Source: Pseudomonas taiwanensis DSM 21245 (GTDB lineage: Bacteria; Pseudomonadota; Gammaproteobacteria; Pseudomonadales; Pseudomonadaceae). Taken from it: a stretch of DNA of 64,000 nucleotides. The DNA lies in assembly GCF_000425785.1 (NCBI RefSeq), contig NZ_AUEC01000021.1:62001-126000 (forward strand). Direction: 5' to 3'. How positions within the stretch are numbered: the first letter of the stretch is position 1; each line of letters begins with the position of its first letter. The translations under genes were made by a program, and so were the position numbers. Under the pieces are notes generated by a model that ran no database searches, was not told where the DNA came from, and saw only the letters and a program-made list of their open reading frames with translations. Below are positions 18,358-27,652 of the stretch, in pieces.

Positions 18358-18753
18358 ATAAGCCTAAATTGCGGAACACTAAATAGGATGCGCCAGGTTG
18401 CAGGCATTCCTGAACGACCTGGGCTTTGAACGGTTTCGGATAAGAGCTTCGTTGGCGCATGGAAATCCTGACGATAAGGGCGATCGCGTCCGCTTAAAAA
18501 TACGCGGACACCATCGCCCTTAAAGCTGGAGTTCGGAAGGAGAGTTCGCCGTCCGCTTACTGCCGATTGGGTTTCTCGGCATTTCGTAAAGAGCCTAGGA
18601 AATTAGGCACGATGCAAGCAGTCCAAAGTGGTGGCCCGATTGCGGTAACCAATTATTGGGAGTTGACTCTTTCGCGGCCTGGCGATCTCTGATTAGGAAC
18701 TCGCAGCGAGCAATCCTGAATAGGCATTGCTCGCCGAAACCATGACCTCTTGA
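18358..18753. other. Intergenic region with a long dyad
   Basis: Nearly 400 bases without a recognisable gene. It contains the strong inverted repeat listed at 18475-18522 and otherwise nothing I can assign. Confidence 0.35.
18475..18522. repeat. 48-base interrupted inverted repeat
   Basis: TAAGGGCGAT-CGC-GTCCGC, then TTAAAAATAC, then GCGGAC-ACC-ATCGCCCTTA. Two perfectly paired blocks (10 and 6 base pairs) enclose matching 3-base internal bulges, so as RNA it would form one long hairpin. It may be a terminator-like structure or a relic of a mobile-element end. There is no T-run. Confidence 0.5.
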
Positions 18754-20178
18754 TCAATAACCCACAATGCCTTTCACTTCCAGAAATTCTTCAAGTCCAA
18801 ACTCAGCATACTCCCGACCATTTCCTGACTGCTTGAAACCTCCAAATGGCGCAGCTGGGTTCCAGGCTGGATAATTGATGTAGACCGTCCCTGCCTCCAA
18901 GCTACCTGCAACCCTAGCTAATGCTTCACGATCAGCCCCTTGAACATAGGCGGCCAAGCCATACACAGTATCGTTCGCTAAAGCGATTGCGTCCGCCTCC
19001 GACTCATAAGGAATAATAGCCAGCACTGGGCCAAAAATCTCCTCCTTGGAAATGGTCATCCAAGGTTTGACATTCGCAAAAATAGTTGGCCGTACAAAGT
19101 GACCGCGCATTAAGTCTTCGGGACGACCCACACCACCGGCTATCAAGTCTGCACCTTCATTGATCCCTTTCTGAATCGATGCTTGGATTTTCTCAAATTG
19201 CTGCCTGCTAATCACAGGCCCAATATCAATTCCATCTTCAGTAGGCAGACCCGTGCGGATTTTCGAGGCTGTTGCCGCTGCAATACCGACAGCTTTATCG
19301 TGCAAAGCTGCTGGTACCAGCATCCGGGTTGGGGCATTGCAACTTTGGCCAGCATTGCTAAAACACGCGAAAACGCCCTTTCTAACAGCATCCTCCAGGT
19401 TGGCATCGGGAAGCAAAATGTTAGCGGACTTTCCCCCAAGCTCCTGGTGTACTCGCTTGATGGTGTCTGCAGCGGATTTGGCAACTAGAATGCCAGCCTG
19501 GGTAGAACCTGTGAACGACACCATGTCAATCCCGGGGTGCTGAGAGATCGCACCTCCTACCGTGACGCCATCGCCATTGACCAGATTGAAAACTCCGGGC
19601 GGCACACCCGCTTCGTCCATAATCTCTGCAAACAAAATCGCGTTAAGGGGTGCCAACTCCGAGGGTTTAAGCACCATAGTGCAGCCTGCGGCAATTGCAG
19701 GCGCGACCTTGCAGAGAATCTGGTTCATTGGCCAGTTCCACGGAGTGATCATACCCACCACTCCGATTGGCTCCTTGCTTACGCGCAGCCCTGCTTCACG
19801 TACCTGGACGAAAGAAAACTGTTCAAGAGTTTTGATGATCTGCTGGAGATGTCGGCTGCCGATGCCTGCCTGCCACTGGACTGCAAATGGTAACGGAGCC
19901 CCCATTTCCTGGCTCATCGTCTCCCCAAGCTGATTCAGTCGACTGTCATAAACCTCCAGAATTCGTTGCAATAGAGCCAATCGGTCGCTGGGCGAAGTTT
20001 TGGAGAAACTCTGAAACGCCCTTCTCGCAGCGTGAACAGCCAAGTCGACGTCCTGAGCGTTGCCTAAGCTGATCTCTCCGACAGTTTCTTCGGTTGCAGG
20101 GTTTTCGACTTTCAAGCGCTGCCGATCTGCAGGGGTGACCCATTCGCCGTCAATGTAGAAACTCAGTGAATTGTCCAT
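18754..20178 (-). CDS. NAD(P)+-dependent aldehyde dehydrogenase
   Basis: A 474-residue ALDH-superfamily enzyme. The catalytic residues are in place: Asn148 in TPWNWP, Glu246 in HQELGGKS and the nucleophile Cys280 in NAGQSCNAPTR. The cofactor-binding FTGSTQAG is at 222-229. The start follows AGGAG at good distance. It lies 53 bases downstream of the amidase gene as the last member of a minus-strand operon with the Pot-type transporter. In context it probably oxidises an aminoaldehyde released by the FAD oxidase encoded across the divergent promoter; the exact substrate is inferred. Confidence 0.9.
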   Translation of the reverse strand: MDNSLSFYIDGEWVTPADRQRLKVENPATEETVGEISLGNAQDVDLAVHAARRAFQSFSKTSPSDRLALLQRILEVYDSRLNQLGETMSQEMGAPLPFAVQWQAGIGSRHLQQIIKTLEQFSFVQVREAGLRVSKEPIGVVGMITPWNWPMNQILCKVAPAIAAGCTMVLKPSELAPLNAILFAEIMDEAGVPPGVFNLVNGDGVTVGGAISQHPGIDMVSFTGSTQAGILVAKSAADTIKRVHQELGGKSANILLPDANLEDAVRKGVFACFSNAGQSCNAPTRMLVPAALHDKAVGIAAATASKIRTGLPTEDGIDIGPVISRQQFEKIQASIQKGINEGADLIAGGVGRPEDLMRGHFVRPTIFANVKPWMTISKEEIFGPVLAIIPYESEADAIALANDTVYGLAAYVQGADREALARVAGSLEAGTVYINYPAWNPAAPFGGFKQSGNGREYAEFGLEEFLEVKGIVGY

Positions 20179-20231
20179 ACACCACTCCTTTGGAAGCTCA
20201 GGCTTACCGCCTCAGCACAGGTTGCAGTTGC

Positions 20232-21656
20232 TTAGTGAGACGCAGCTAAAAGCAATTCGATTGTTTTGCCTAGCGCAAGTAATCGCGCGTCTTGTCCCCT
20301 GGACATGACTAGTTGTAGACCAATGGGAATACCGTTTTCGGTCGTACCGCATGGCATCGCCAACGCAGGTTGCTGACTGAGATTGATAGGGAAGCTGAAG
20401 CCTGCCCACTCAGTCCAGTGCTTGTAGGCACCGTCTGGTGGCACCTCCATCCCTGCAGCGAAGGGAAGGATTGAGGCGGCTGGTGAGATCAAGACGTCAT
20501 AGTCGTTAAGCAAGCTCTCCATCGCTGCTCCAAACGCTGCACGACGATTCTGCGCATCCACAAGCTCTGCAGCGCTCCAGTCGCCCCCTTGACGGGCAGT
20601 ACTGATAAAGCCGGGATCCATGAACGCCTGCGCATTTTGAGGTAAAGCCGCCAGACGTGCAGCTGCACCAGAGAACCAATGGCGCTGAAAAATATTCAGA
20701 ATTTCGGCAGCGGGTAGATCAACCACCTCAACTGATGCGCCTTGCTGGACGAGACGCTCAACCACCGCGTCTAGGCGCTGCTGAATGGCAAGGTCAACAT
20801 GGCCCTGTGGGGGGCTGCGCCAGTAAGCGATTCGCTGCCCTCGCAACTCCACTTGGCCGCTGTGCAAGGCAGGTAACGCTCCGGCGCCTTGAGCCCAGTC
20901 CGTAATGCTTCTACCCGACATCGCGTGCAGCATTAACTCCGCATCCGCTACACTGCGCGCCATTGGCCCAAGGTGCGCGACCGTTCCGAAGACGCTTGCC
21001 GGGTACGCAGGCACACGACCGAATGTAGGCTTGAGGCCAACTATGCCTGTAAACGCTGCAGGCACGCGAATTGAACCACCACCATCCGTACCAAGATGAA
21101 GCACTCCAGCGCCAGTGGCTGCAGCCACCGCCGCGCCACCCGAAGAGCCACCTGGCGTCAGCGATGGATCGTATGGGTTACGAGTCACACCAAAACGCGG
21201 GCTGTCAGTAACTGCTTTCCAGCCAAACTCTGGTGTAGTCGTCTGTCCGATGAAAACTGATCCCGCATTTCGCATCAGCCCAACCGCAGGAGCATCTGCG
21301 GAACAGGGAAGCTGAGATGTCGTGTGAGAGCCGTAACTTACGCGCCAGCCTTCAACCCAAACGATGTCTTTAAGTGTTGTCGGAATGCCATCAACGGGTG
21401 ATAAAGGTTTACCGCTTCTCCACCGGCGCTCCGATGCATGGGCCGCTGCCAGCGCTCGCTCTGCGTCAAGGAATGTGAACGCATTAAACTTCGGATTGAT
21501 CTCCTCAGCACGATCCAATGCCGCCTGAGTAGCCTCAACTGGCGACAGCTCCTTGCGCCGGAAAGCTTCGGCCATGGCGACTGCGCCGATCTGTGCCAGC
21601 GCGGAAGCGTCCGCCAACGGAGCAGGTACATCTGTGTGTAGTGGGGGCTTGTTCAC
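20232..21656 (-). CDS. Amidase-signature family amidohydrolase
   Basis: A 474-residue enzyme of the amidase signature family with its Ser-cisSer-Lys triad complete: Lys96 in TTLKD, Ser171 in PGGSSGG and Ser195 in DGGGSIR. The 24-residue Ser-Ser spacing equals that of fatty acid amide hydrolase. It begins with GTG overlapping the stop of the ABC ATPase gene (ATGTGA), showing tight coupling to transport. It may release an amine from an acylated or gamma-glutamylated amine, standing in for a PuuD-type hydrolase, but it could equally act on another amide. It is not GatA, since gatB and gatC are absent. Confidence 0.88.
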   Translation of the reverse strand: MNKPPLHTDVPAPLADASALAQIGAVAMAEAFRRKELSPVEATQAALDRAEEINPKFNAFTFLDAERALAAAHASERRWRSGKPLSPVDGIPTTLKDIVWVEGWRVSYGSHTTSQLPCSADAPAVGLMRNAGSVFIGQTTTPEFGWKAVTDSPRFGVTRNPYDPSLTPGGSSGGAAVAAATGAGVLHLGTDGGGSIRVPAAFTGIVGLKPTFGRVPAYPASVFGTVAHLGPMARSVADAELMLHAMSGRSITDWAQGAGALPALHSGQVELRGQRIAYWRSPPQGHVDLAIQQRLDAVVERLVQQGASVEVVDLPAAEILNIFQRHWFSGAAARLAALPQNAQAFMDPGFISTARQGGDWSAAELVDAQNRRAAFGAAMESLLNDYDVLISPAASILPFAAGMEVPPDGAYKHWTEWAGFSFPINLSQQPALAMPCGTTENGIPIGLQLVMSRGQDARLLALGKTIELLLAASH

Positions 21657-22765
21657 ATCTTTTCCTCTTCATCAGCAGGCGAGTCGTCTGGTAGAAAGAT
21701 GCCGTCCGCTGGGAGCCATTCGACCACTACAACGTCACCGATCTCAAAGAGAGCTTGCCGCGCCGGCATCCGTGAGGTAACCACAGAGCCATTGGATAAA
21801 ATAACGTCGTAGCGCACGTCAGCACCTAAGTAGAGTTTTTCGGTCACCACGGCTGGGAGACTGTTAAATCCGGCAACTCCATTGCCGCGCGCAAGGCGAA
21901 CCTTGTCTGGGCGTATTAACAGTGCGTGAGGGCCAGGGGCTTGGGGCAATTTATCGATTACGACTTCCTGGTTAGCCACATTGAGAAGTACGCGCTGCCC
22001 TTCAATCCGATAGGGGCCTCGGATAATCGAACTCTCGCCAATGAATCGGCCTACAAAAAGGGTTTTGGGTCGTTCGTATAGCTCCTCACTGGAGCCGATT
22101 TGTTCGACCTTGCCCTTGTTGAAAACCGCGATCCGATCCGACAGCACCAGAGCCTCTTCCTGGTCATGGGTCACGTAGATAAAAGTGCTTCCGATCTCAC
22201 GGTGCAGCCGCTTGATCTCCAACTGAAGGACTTCACGCAGCTTCTTATCAAGAGCGCCAAGCGGTTCGTCCATGAGCAACAGAGGGGGAGAAAAAACCAT
22301 TGCCCTAGCAAGGGCTACGCGTTGCTGTTGTCCGCCAGATAGCGCGCTCGGATAACGGTCAGCAAATGCAGCCAGCTCTACTTTGGCCAGCGCATCAGCC
22401 ACCGCTACCTGACGCTCAGCTCTAGGGACGCCTCGTTGGCGTAGCGGATAGGCGACGTTTTGTTCCACCGTCATGTGCGGGAACAATGCGTAGTGCTGAA
22501 ATACAACACCGATATTGCGCTTGTGGGCAGGAACGTGGCTGATAGCCTGCCCTCCCAGATGTATCTCACCTTCACTCAGATTGGTAAAACCAGCGATGGC
22601 GTTAAGGGTCGTGGTTTTTCCCGAACCTGATGGGCCAAGAAACGAGATGAACTCCCCCGGATTGACGTCCAGGTCAATGTTATCGAGCGCTGTGAAGGGC
22701 CCATAGTATTTACTGGCATTGGTGATCTTTATCGCGGCGCCCCGCTGCGGCGTTGCATTGGTCAT
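21653..22765 (-). CDS. Spermidine/putrescine-type ABC transporter ATPase (PotA-like)
   Basis: A 370-residue cytoplasmic ATPase. Walker A GPSGSGKT is at 44-51, the Q-loop near 90, the signature LSGGQ at 142-146 and Walker B LLLMDEP at 162-168. A C-terminal TOBE-type regulatory domain (about 280-355) marks the polyamine/iron/thiosulfate group. It overlaps its neighbours by four bases on each side (amidase downstream, permease upstream), so the cassette is translated as one unit. Confidence 0.92.
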   Translation of the reverse strand: MTNATPQRGAAIKITNASKYYGPFTALDNIDLDVNPGEFISFLGPSGSGKTTTLNAIAGFTNLSEGEIHLGGQAISHVPAHKRNIGVVFQHYALFPHMTVEQNVAYPLRQRGVPRAERQVAVADALAKVELAAFADRYPSALSGGQQQRVALARAMVFSPPLLLMDEPLGALDKKLREVLQLEIKRLHREIGSTFIYVTHDQEEALVLSDRIAVFNKGKVEQIGSSEELYERPKTLFVGRFIGESSIIRGPYRIEGQRVLLNVANQEVVIDKLPQAPGPHALLIRPDKVRLARGNGVAGFNSLPAVVTEKLYLGADVRYDVILSNGSVVTSRMPARQALFEIGDVVVVEWLPADGIFLPDDSPADEEEKM

Positions 22766-23550
22766 GACTTACGTCCTTTAGAACTGAAGAAAAAGCTCGC
22801 ACTGACCGCCAACAGGGTCGCGGCAAACATCAAGGTGCCTAGGGCCGCTACAGTGGGGTCGGAGTCTCGGGTCATGGATGAATAGATCTGTACCGGCAGT
22901 GTTTTAATCTGTGGGCTCGCGATGAACAGGGAAACAACCACCTCGTCAAAGGAGGTGACAAAAGCAAAGATTGCGCCCGAAACGAGACCAGGCATGATTA
23001 AAGGAACTGTCACGCTAAAGAACGTAGAGAGCTTCGAAGCACCCAGACTTGCGGCTGCGGTTTCCAGTCGGTTATCAAACATCGCCAAACTGGCACCTAC
23101 TGCGATGATCACAAATGGGATCGCCAATAGAGTATGAGCCAAAATGAAGCCGCTGTACGTGCCAACCATATGAGTCTGGAGACACACTGCGTAGATACCT
23201 ACTGCCAGCACTACCCCCGGAATGATGATTGGGGTGAGCAGCATCAGGCGAATTACTGCTCCAGCACGACTCTGCATTCGATGGATACCCAATGCCGCCA
23301 TTGCGCCTATAGCAGTAGCTAAGACGGCGACCACCGAACCGATCTTGATCGATGTCCACAAACTTCCAGACCATGCAGCGTCAGTGAAAATGTTCTTGTA
23401 CCACTGCAGCGAAAATCCAGTGGGAGGAAACGCTAGCGATTGGCGATCAGCGAATGACATAGGAATGATTACAAGTGTCGGAGCTACCAGCCAAAGCGCG
23501 ATAAATCCGCAAATTGCCCCCAGAGTCAGACGACCTAACAGCTCGCTCAT
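22762..23550 (-). CDS. ABC transporter permease (PotC/YdcV-like)
   Basis: A 262-residue inner-membrane permease with about six helices. The ATPase-contacting EAA loop is seen as ETAAASLGASKLSTFFSVTV followed by PLIMPGLVSG. It begins LGRLTLGAICGFIALW, typical of the second permease of polyamine systems. Four-base overlaps join it to both neighbours. Confidence 0.9.
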   Translation of the reverse strand: MSELLGRLTLGAICGFIALWLVAPTLVIIPMSFADRQSLAFPPTGFSLQWYKNIFTDAAWSGSLWTSIKIGSVVAVLATAIGAMAALGIHRMQSRAGAVIRLMLLTPIIIPGVVLAVGIYAVCLQTHMVGTYSGFILAHTLLAIPFVIIAVGASLAMFDNRLETAAASLGASKLSTFFSVTVPLIMPGLVSGAIFAFVTSFDEVVVSLFIASPQIKTLPVQIYSSMTRDSDPTVAALGTLMFAATLLAVSASFFFSSKGRKS

Positions 23551-24413
23551 TTGCTACCTCCGGTTGCGTCGTACTTACGCTTCAGGAGCGGTGCGACAAC
23601 CACCAACAGAGCCATTGTCGCCACCAGCAAAACCACTCCCATTGCGCCTCCGCGCCCCCAGTTCAGCAAGGAAAGGACTTGCTGTTGAATCAACGTCGAC
23701 AGCAACGTACTGGCAGGGCCGCCGAGTAACAGAGGTGTGATATAGAAACCGAGAGCCAGAATGAAGACCGTCAGCGCCCCAGCGGCTACGCCAGGCAGCG
23801 ACAGGGGAAGATATACTTGGAAAAAGATGCCAATAGGCGACCCGCCAAGGCTGCTAGCTGCTTGTAGCAGGCGCATATCGATACTGCGCATCACCGAATA
23901 CAACGGCATGACCATAAACGGGAGCAATATTTGCGTCATACCGATATTCACTCCAAGTTGGGTGCGGATGAGCCGAAGCTTATCGAAGCCCAGAGACATC
24001 AGAGCGTGGTTAATCAGCCCTGAGTCCTGAAGCAAAATGACCCAAGCGAACGTTCGGATCACACCTGAAACCAGAAAAGGCACCATCACGCAAAGCATCA
24101 TTAATGTGCGCAGACGAGGTCCTACGACGGACATTGCAAAAGCGAAAGGATAGGCCGTTATCACACAGCACAGAGTGACCCAGAATGCAGTGTTGAACGT
24201 ACGGGCGAGTATGGTGATGTTTACGTCACCACTGAAGAACCATTGATAGTTCTGAAGTCCAAGCGCGGGCTCAGTGAAACTGCGCAAAACGATGATGGCC
24301 AGAGGCGCAATCATCACGCAAATAAACAAGGCTAGCGCCGGCAGGGTGAGTAAGAACGACCGCGTCTGCACCGCCTTGGGCGACTTGGGCGTACTCGGTT
24401 GAATCATGGACAT
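23547..24413 (-). CDS. ABC transporter permease (PotB/YdcU-like)
   Basis: A 288-residue permease with about six membrane helices and the EAA-like loop LLQAASSLGGSPIGIFFQVY leading to LPLSLPGV. The N-terminus (SPKAVQTRSFLLTLPALALF) is cytoplasmic. It pairs with the next permease to form the channel of the Pot-type importer. A gap of 97 bases separates it from the binding-protein gene. Confidence 0.9.
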   Translation of the reverse strand: MSMIQPSTPKSPKAVQTRSFLLTLPALALFICVMIAPLAIIVLRSFTEPALGLQNYQWFFSGDVNITILARTFNTAFWVTLCCVITAYPFAFAMSVVGPRLRTLMMLCVMVPFLVSGVIRTFAWVILLQDSGLINHALMSLGFDKLRLIRTQLGVNIGMTQILLPFMVMPLYSVMRSIDMRLLQAASSLGGSPIGIFFQVYLPLSLPGVAAGALTVFILALGFYITPLLLGGPASTLLSTLIQQQVLSLLNWGRGGAMGVVLLVATMALLVVVAPLLKRKYDATGGSK

Positions 24414-24510
24414 ATTGTGCTACCTTCGGGCAAAGAGGAGTAACTTGCCGCAGCTGTGGCCGCGAAACACGCCACCGATCGGGCGCCTTCGCCCGACCGA
24501 TAGCAATCAC

Positions 24511-25575
24511 TCAGTTACCCGTAATGAACGCGGCCCACTTTTCTTTGAGCTCTGCGTTGTGCTTGACCCAGTAGTCGAGATCGTAATTGAACGCGCTCGC
24601 CAGTTTCTCAGGGGTGTTAGTCATCCACTGTGCGGTTAGCGGATCGAGCTTTGGACGTGCGTCGATGTTCACAGGCGAATATGACGTAGTCTCTGCAAGT
24701 CGCTCTTGGGCAGCCCTACCCAGATAAGCATTGAGTAGCGAGTAGGCCGCATCCCTGTTCGGAGCTCCCACGGGAATCGACAGCTGATCTTTTACGACCA
24801 CCCAGTCCTTCCATACAGGGGCATAGCTCGCACCATTTTCGACTGCGGCCTTCGCTCGACCACTCCACACAATGGCCATGTCCGCCTCGCCACTCTCTAG
24901 GAGTTGCTGGGACTGGGCACCCGTCTGCCACAGGATCAGGTGATCGCGCATACCGCGATATTTATCGAGGGCACGATCAATGTTCGCGGGATGAAGCTGG
25001 TCTTTGGGGACGCCATCAGCGAGCAGCGCGAGGTCGATGATGTACCCCTCAGCATCCCCATATCCAGGCATCGCCCGTGTCCCTGGGAATTTTTTAGTAT
25101 CGAAAAAATCCGCCCAGCTTTGCGGCGGATGGTCGCCGTAGACTTTCTTGTTGTAGACGAGAATGGCGGCATAGTTCATTGCCGGCACGCTACACTCCCC
25201 GACTTGGCCAGAAGGGATTTTCGAGGTATCGATACGCTTGAAGTCGAGTCTCTCGAACAGAGTCCCGCAGTACACGTATGGAATCATGTCGCCGCTGTCG
25301 ACCACGTCCCACATGACATTCCCAGCCTGTGACTGAGCCTGCAACTTGGCCACTTCTGTAGGCCCATCAGAGAGGATGCTGACCCCACTCACGTCAGCGA
25401 ACTCCTTGAGTGCCGCAATCTGCCCGGCCTGGTACACCCCGCCATACGACACGAAGGTAACGCTCTCACCTTTGTGTGATCCTGCAGCTGTCTCCCCGGC
25501 CACAGGTGTTGCTGCGCTCGCGGTAGCTGCGCAGAAAAGGGTGACGCAAGCGCTCAGCGCAAGTGTCTTTTTCAT
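24511..25575 (-). CDS. Periplasmic polyamine-type substrate-binding protein (PotD/YdcS-like)
   Basis: A 354-residue secreted protein. The start at 25575 is set by AGGAGA seven bases upstream and by the signal peptide MKKTLALSACVTLFCAATAS with cleavage after ASA; the longer reading upstream is not supported. The family stretch ESVTFVSYGGVYQAGQIAAL and the pocket segment MWDVVDSGDMIPYV indicate an SBP of the spermidine/putrescine class; which amine it binds cannot be told from sequence. First gene of the minus-strand operon that continues through the transporter to the amidase and aldehyde dehydrogenase. Confidence 0.88.
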   Translation of the reverse strand: MKKTLALSACVTLFCAATASAATPVAGETAAGSHKGESVTFVSYGGVYQAGQIAALKEFADVSGVSILSDGPTEVAKLQAQSQAGNVMWDVVDSGDMIPYVYCGTLFERLDFKRIDTSKIPSGQVGECSVPAMNYAAILVYNKKVYGDHPPQSWADFFDTKKFPGTRAMPGYGDAEGYIIDLALLADGVPKDQLHPANIDRALDKYRGMRDHLILWQTGAQSQQLLESGEADMAIVWSGRAKAAVENGASYAPVWKDWVVVKDQLSIPVGAPNRDAAYSLLNAYLGRAAQERLAETTSYSPVNIDARPKLDPLTAQWMTNTPEKLASAFNYDLDYWVKHNAELKEKWAAFITGN

Positions 25576-25913
25576 GAGCCTTCTCCTAATCATTTTGTGG
25601 TGTGTAGGCACTTGCACCGTAGCCCGGATGACCGAGCGGGTGGGTGTTTCATTTCCATCCCTATCCGACGTTTACGCTGCCTAGATCGAAATCATTTCTG
25701 GCGTCGTCGCATCTCTTCAAGCGCCAAGCGGCGGTTGGAAGCGGGACGTGCAAAAAGGCTGTGGCAAAAGAAAACCACTATTTATTTTCCATTGCAATAA
25801 AAATTTGTACGTATTTTTTTATTGCTTTTAAAAAAAACCATGCGTAAATTTATTTTCGTTAGCTGGATTGCTCTGCCAGCCCACTGCCACTCTGATGAAC
25901 CGGAGACCCTGCG
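25576..25913. promoter_or_regulatory. Divergent control region of the polyamine-type module
   Basis: A 338-base region between the divergent binding-protein and FAD-oxidase genes. It must hold both promoters and is strongly AT-rich around 25780-25860. It contains the dyad listed separately. No gene is evident within it. Confidence 0.6.
25794..25825. promoter_or_regulatory. Candidate operator in the divergent region
   Basis: GCAATAAAAAT and ATTTTTTTATTGC form an imperfect dyad around an 8-base centre. Its place midway between two divergent operons and near an XRE-cupin regulator gene makes it a likely binding site for that regulator. AT-rich palindromes arise by chance more easily, so this stays tentative. 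Confidence 0.45.
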
Positions 25914-27185
25914 ATGAAGAACTTGTACGAGGCAACCGCACGCCCGGTGGTTGAGACTAGCCGTCTTGCAGGCGTGGTCAGTGCCGACGTTGCGATCATC
26001 GGCGGTGGATACACAGGCCTCAGCGCTGCTCTTCGGCTTGCTGAAGGCGGAGCCAATGTTGTGCTTCTTGAAGCTGCCGACATTGGTCACGGATGCTCTG
26101 GACGTAATGGAGGGCAGGTTAATCCTGGGTTGAAAGAGCTCCCCGACGACGTTGAGAAACACTGGGGCTCTTCACTCGGCGCACGCATGAACCGGATGGC
26201 GAGTGACGCTGCAGGTGAGGTGTTCGATCTCATTGGAACATTGGGAATAGACTGTGAGCCCCGTCGAACCGGATCTATACGAGCAGCTGTAGACGCTGCG
26301 GGGTTGCGTCAGGTGAATGCCCACGTCCATCAGAATTCGGCCGCTGGGCACCCGGTTCGTTATCTAGATGCTCAAGAGATAGCCCGACTGACGGGTACCA
26401 ATGTTTATCTCGGCGGCGCCATGGATGGACGCGGTGGGCACATCAACCCATTGGCTTATGCCAGAGGACTCGCGCTAGCTGCTCAAGGGAAAGGGGCGGC
26501 CTTGTTCACACAGAGCCGGGTCGAATCGATCTCAAGGCAAAATGGCGGCTTCCGACTCAAGACTCAGATCGGGCAAGCGCAGGCTACACAGCTCATTGTA
26601 TGTACCAACGGTTACGCCGATGGAGTATGGCCAGGCCTGCAAAAGGCAATGGTGCCCGTTTACACCTACCTCACAGCAACCGAACCACTTCCGCAGGCCA
26701 TGAGAGACGCCATCATGCCGTGCGGATCAGCACTATTTGAAACCGCTTGGGACGTCGTTTATTACCGCCTGGATGACGCAGGCCGACTGATCATTGGTGG
26801 ACGCGGCCCGCAACGAGACGCCCGTGGAAACGGGGACTACCAGCACCTTCGAAAATACGCATTGAAGCTGTGGCCCTTTCTGCAAGGAATTAAATTCCCT
26901 TGGGGCTGGTATGGCCAGGTATCAGTAACACCAGATCACTATCCACATCTTGTTGAACCTGAACCAGGCGTCCGCCTGATGTATGGCTATAACGGCCGAG
27001 GCATCGCGGTAGCGACCGCCGCTGGAAAAATGCTGGCAGATCGAGTGCTCTCTGGAGGTCAGACAGAAATAGCGCTGCCAGTGCGCACAGCACTCCACCC
27101 TGTTCCCTTTCATCGATTTTGGCGGGCTGGCGCTCACGCGACCATCGTTTGGAACCTACTCAAAGACACGTTCGCCGGGCGATAA
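25914..27185 (+). CDS. FAD-dependent amine oxidase (PuuB/DAO family)
   Basis: A 423-residue flavoprotein of the D-amino acid oxidase/PuuB group. The Rossmann FAD motif VAIIGGGYTGLSAALRLAEG starts at residue 27 with an acidic strand end (LLEAADIG), and the SGRNGGQVNPG segment at 62-72 is characteristic of gamma-glutamylputrescine oxidoreductases and related amine oxidases. The C-terminal FAD-contacting MYGYNGRGIAVATAAGK is intact. Expected reaction: oxidative deamination of an amine to an aldehyde with release of hydrogen peroxide and ammonia, feeding the aldehyde dehydrogenase. The ATG follows GGAGACC. First gene of a plus-strand operon. Confidence 0.88.
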   Translation: MKNLYEATARPVVETSRLAGVVSADVAIIGGGYTGLSAALRLAEGGANVVLLEAADIGHGCSGRNGGQVNPGLKELPDDVEKHWGSSLGARMNRMASDAAGEVFDLIGTLGIDCEPRRTGSIRAAVDAAGLRQVNAHVHQNSAAGHPVRYLDAQEIARLTGTNVYLGGAMDGRGGHINPLAYARGLALAAQGKGAALFTQSRVESISRQNGGFRLKTQIGQAQATQLIVCTNGYADGVWPGLQKAMVPVYTYLTATEPLPQAMRDAIMPCGSALFETAWDVVYYRLDDAGRLIIGGRGPQRDARGNGDYQHLRKYALKLWPFLQGIKFPWGWYGQVSVTPDHYPHLVEPEPGVRLMYGYNGRGIAVATAAGKMLADRVLSGGQTEIALPVRTALHPVPFHRFWRAGAHATIVWNLLKDTFAGR

Positions 27186-27214
27186 CCGGCTTTCAGAAAA
27201 AAGTGAGATTGAAT

Positions 27215-27631
27215 ATGCATTCAACAGTCAAATACCCTACATTAGTACTGCCCACAGCCCCTACCGCTCCACGCCCTAGCCCTAGCGGTACGGCATCAGA
27301 ATTGGCAGACGCAGCGCCCTACTCTCAATCCTGGCCTGCGGGAAAACTGCCCAGCGGGAGCGGCGTACGCTATGGCGCGTGGATGGGGGAGCCAGGGTTT
27401 ATCAAAGTCGACTCTTACCCCCATGATGAGTTTTTCATCATGGGCTCCGGGATCGTGAGGCTCCTGGGCACAGAAGGTGATGAGCTCGAAGTGCGCGCGG
27501 GCGACACCTGCCTTATTCATCGAGGCTGGGCTGGTACCTGGCAGACAGTTGAAACGACACACAAGGTATTCATCATCATTGATCCTCAGGATGCGAGCGG
27601 TACAGATACGACAGTTGATGTAGTATCATGA
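27215..27631 (+). CDS. DUF861 (EutQ/ureidoglycine-type) cupin protein
   Basis: A 138-residue small cupin. The start at 27215 is chosen because the longer frame overlaps the oxidase gene. The core GVRYGAWMGEPGFIKVDSYP and EFFIMGSGIVRLL, then GDTCLIHRGWAGTWQTVE is the cupin_3 (DUF861) pattern. Proteins like this accompany amine and polyamine oxidases in many Pseudomonas clusters, but no activity is firmly known. It lies 29 bases after the oxidase gene. Confidence 0.8.
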   Translation: MHSTVKYPTLVLPTAPTAPRPSPSGTASELADAAPYSQSWPAGKLPSGSGVRYGAWMGEPGFIKVDSYPHDEFFIMGSGIVRLLGTEGDELEVRAGDTCLIHRGWAGTWQTVETTHKVFIIIDPQDASGTDTTVDVVS

Positions 27632-27652
27632 GAGATCTCCCGAGAGCTAAGC

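Noticed and set aside
20232-21656. GatA subunit of the tRNA amidotransferase
   Set aside because: Same superfamily and triad, but no gatB/gatC neighbours and translational coupling to a polyamine-type transporter.
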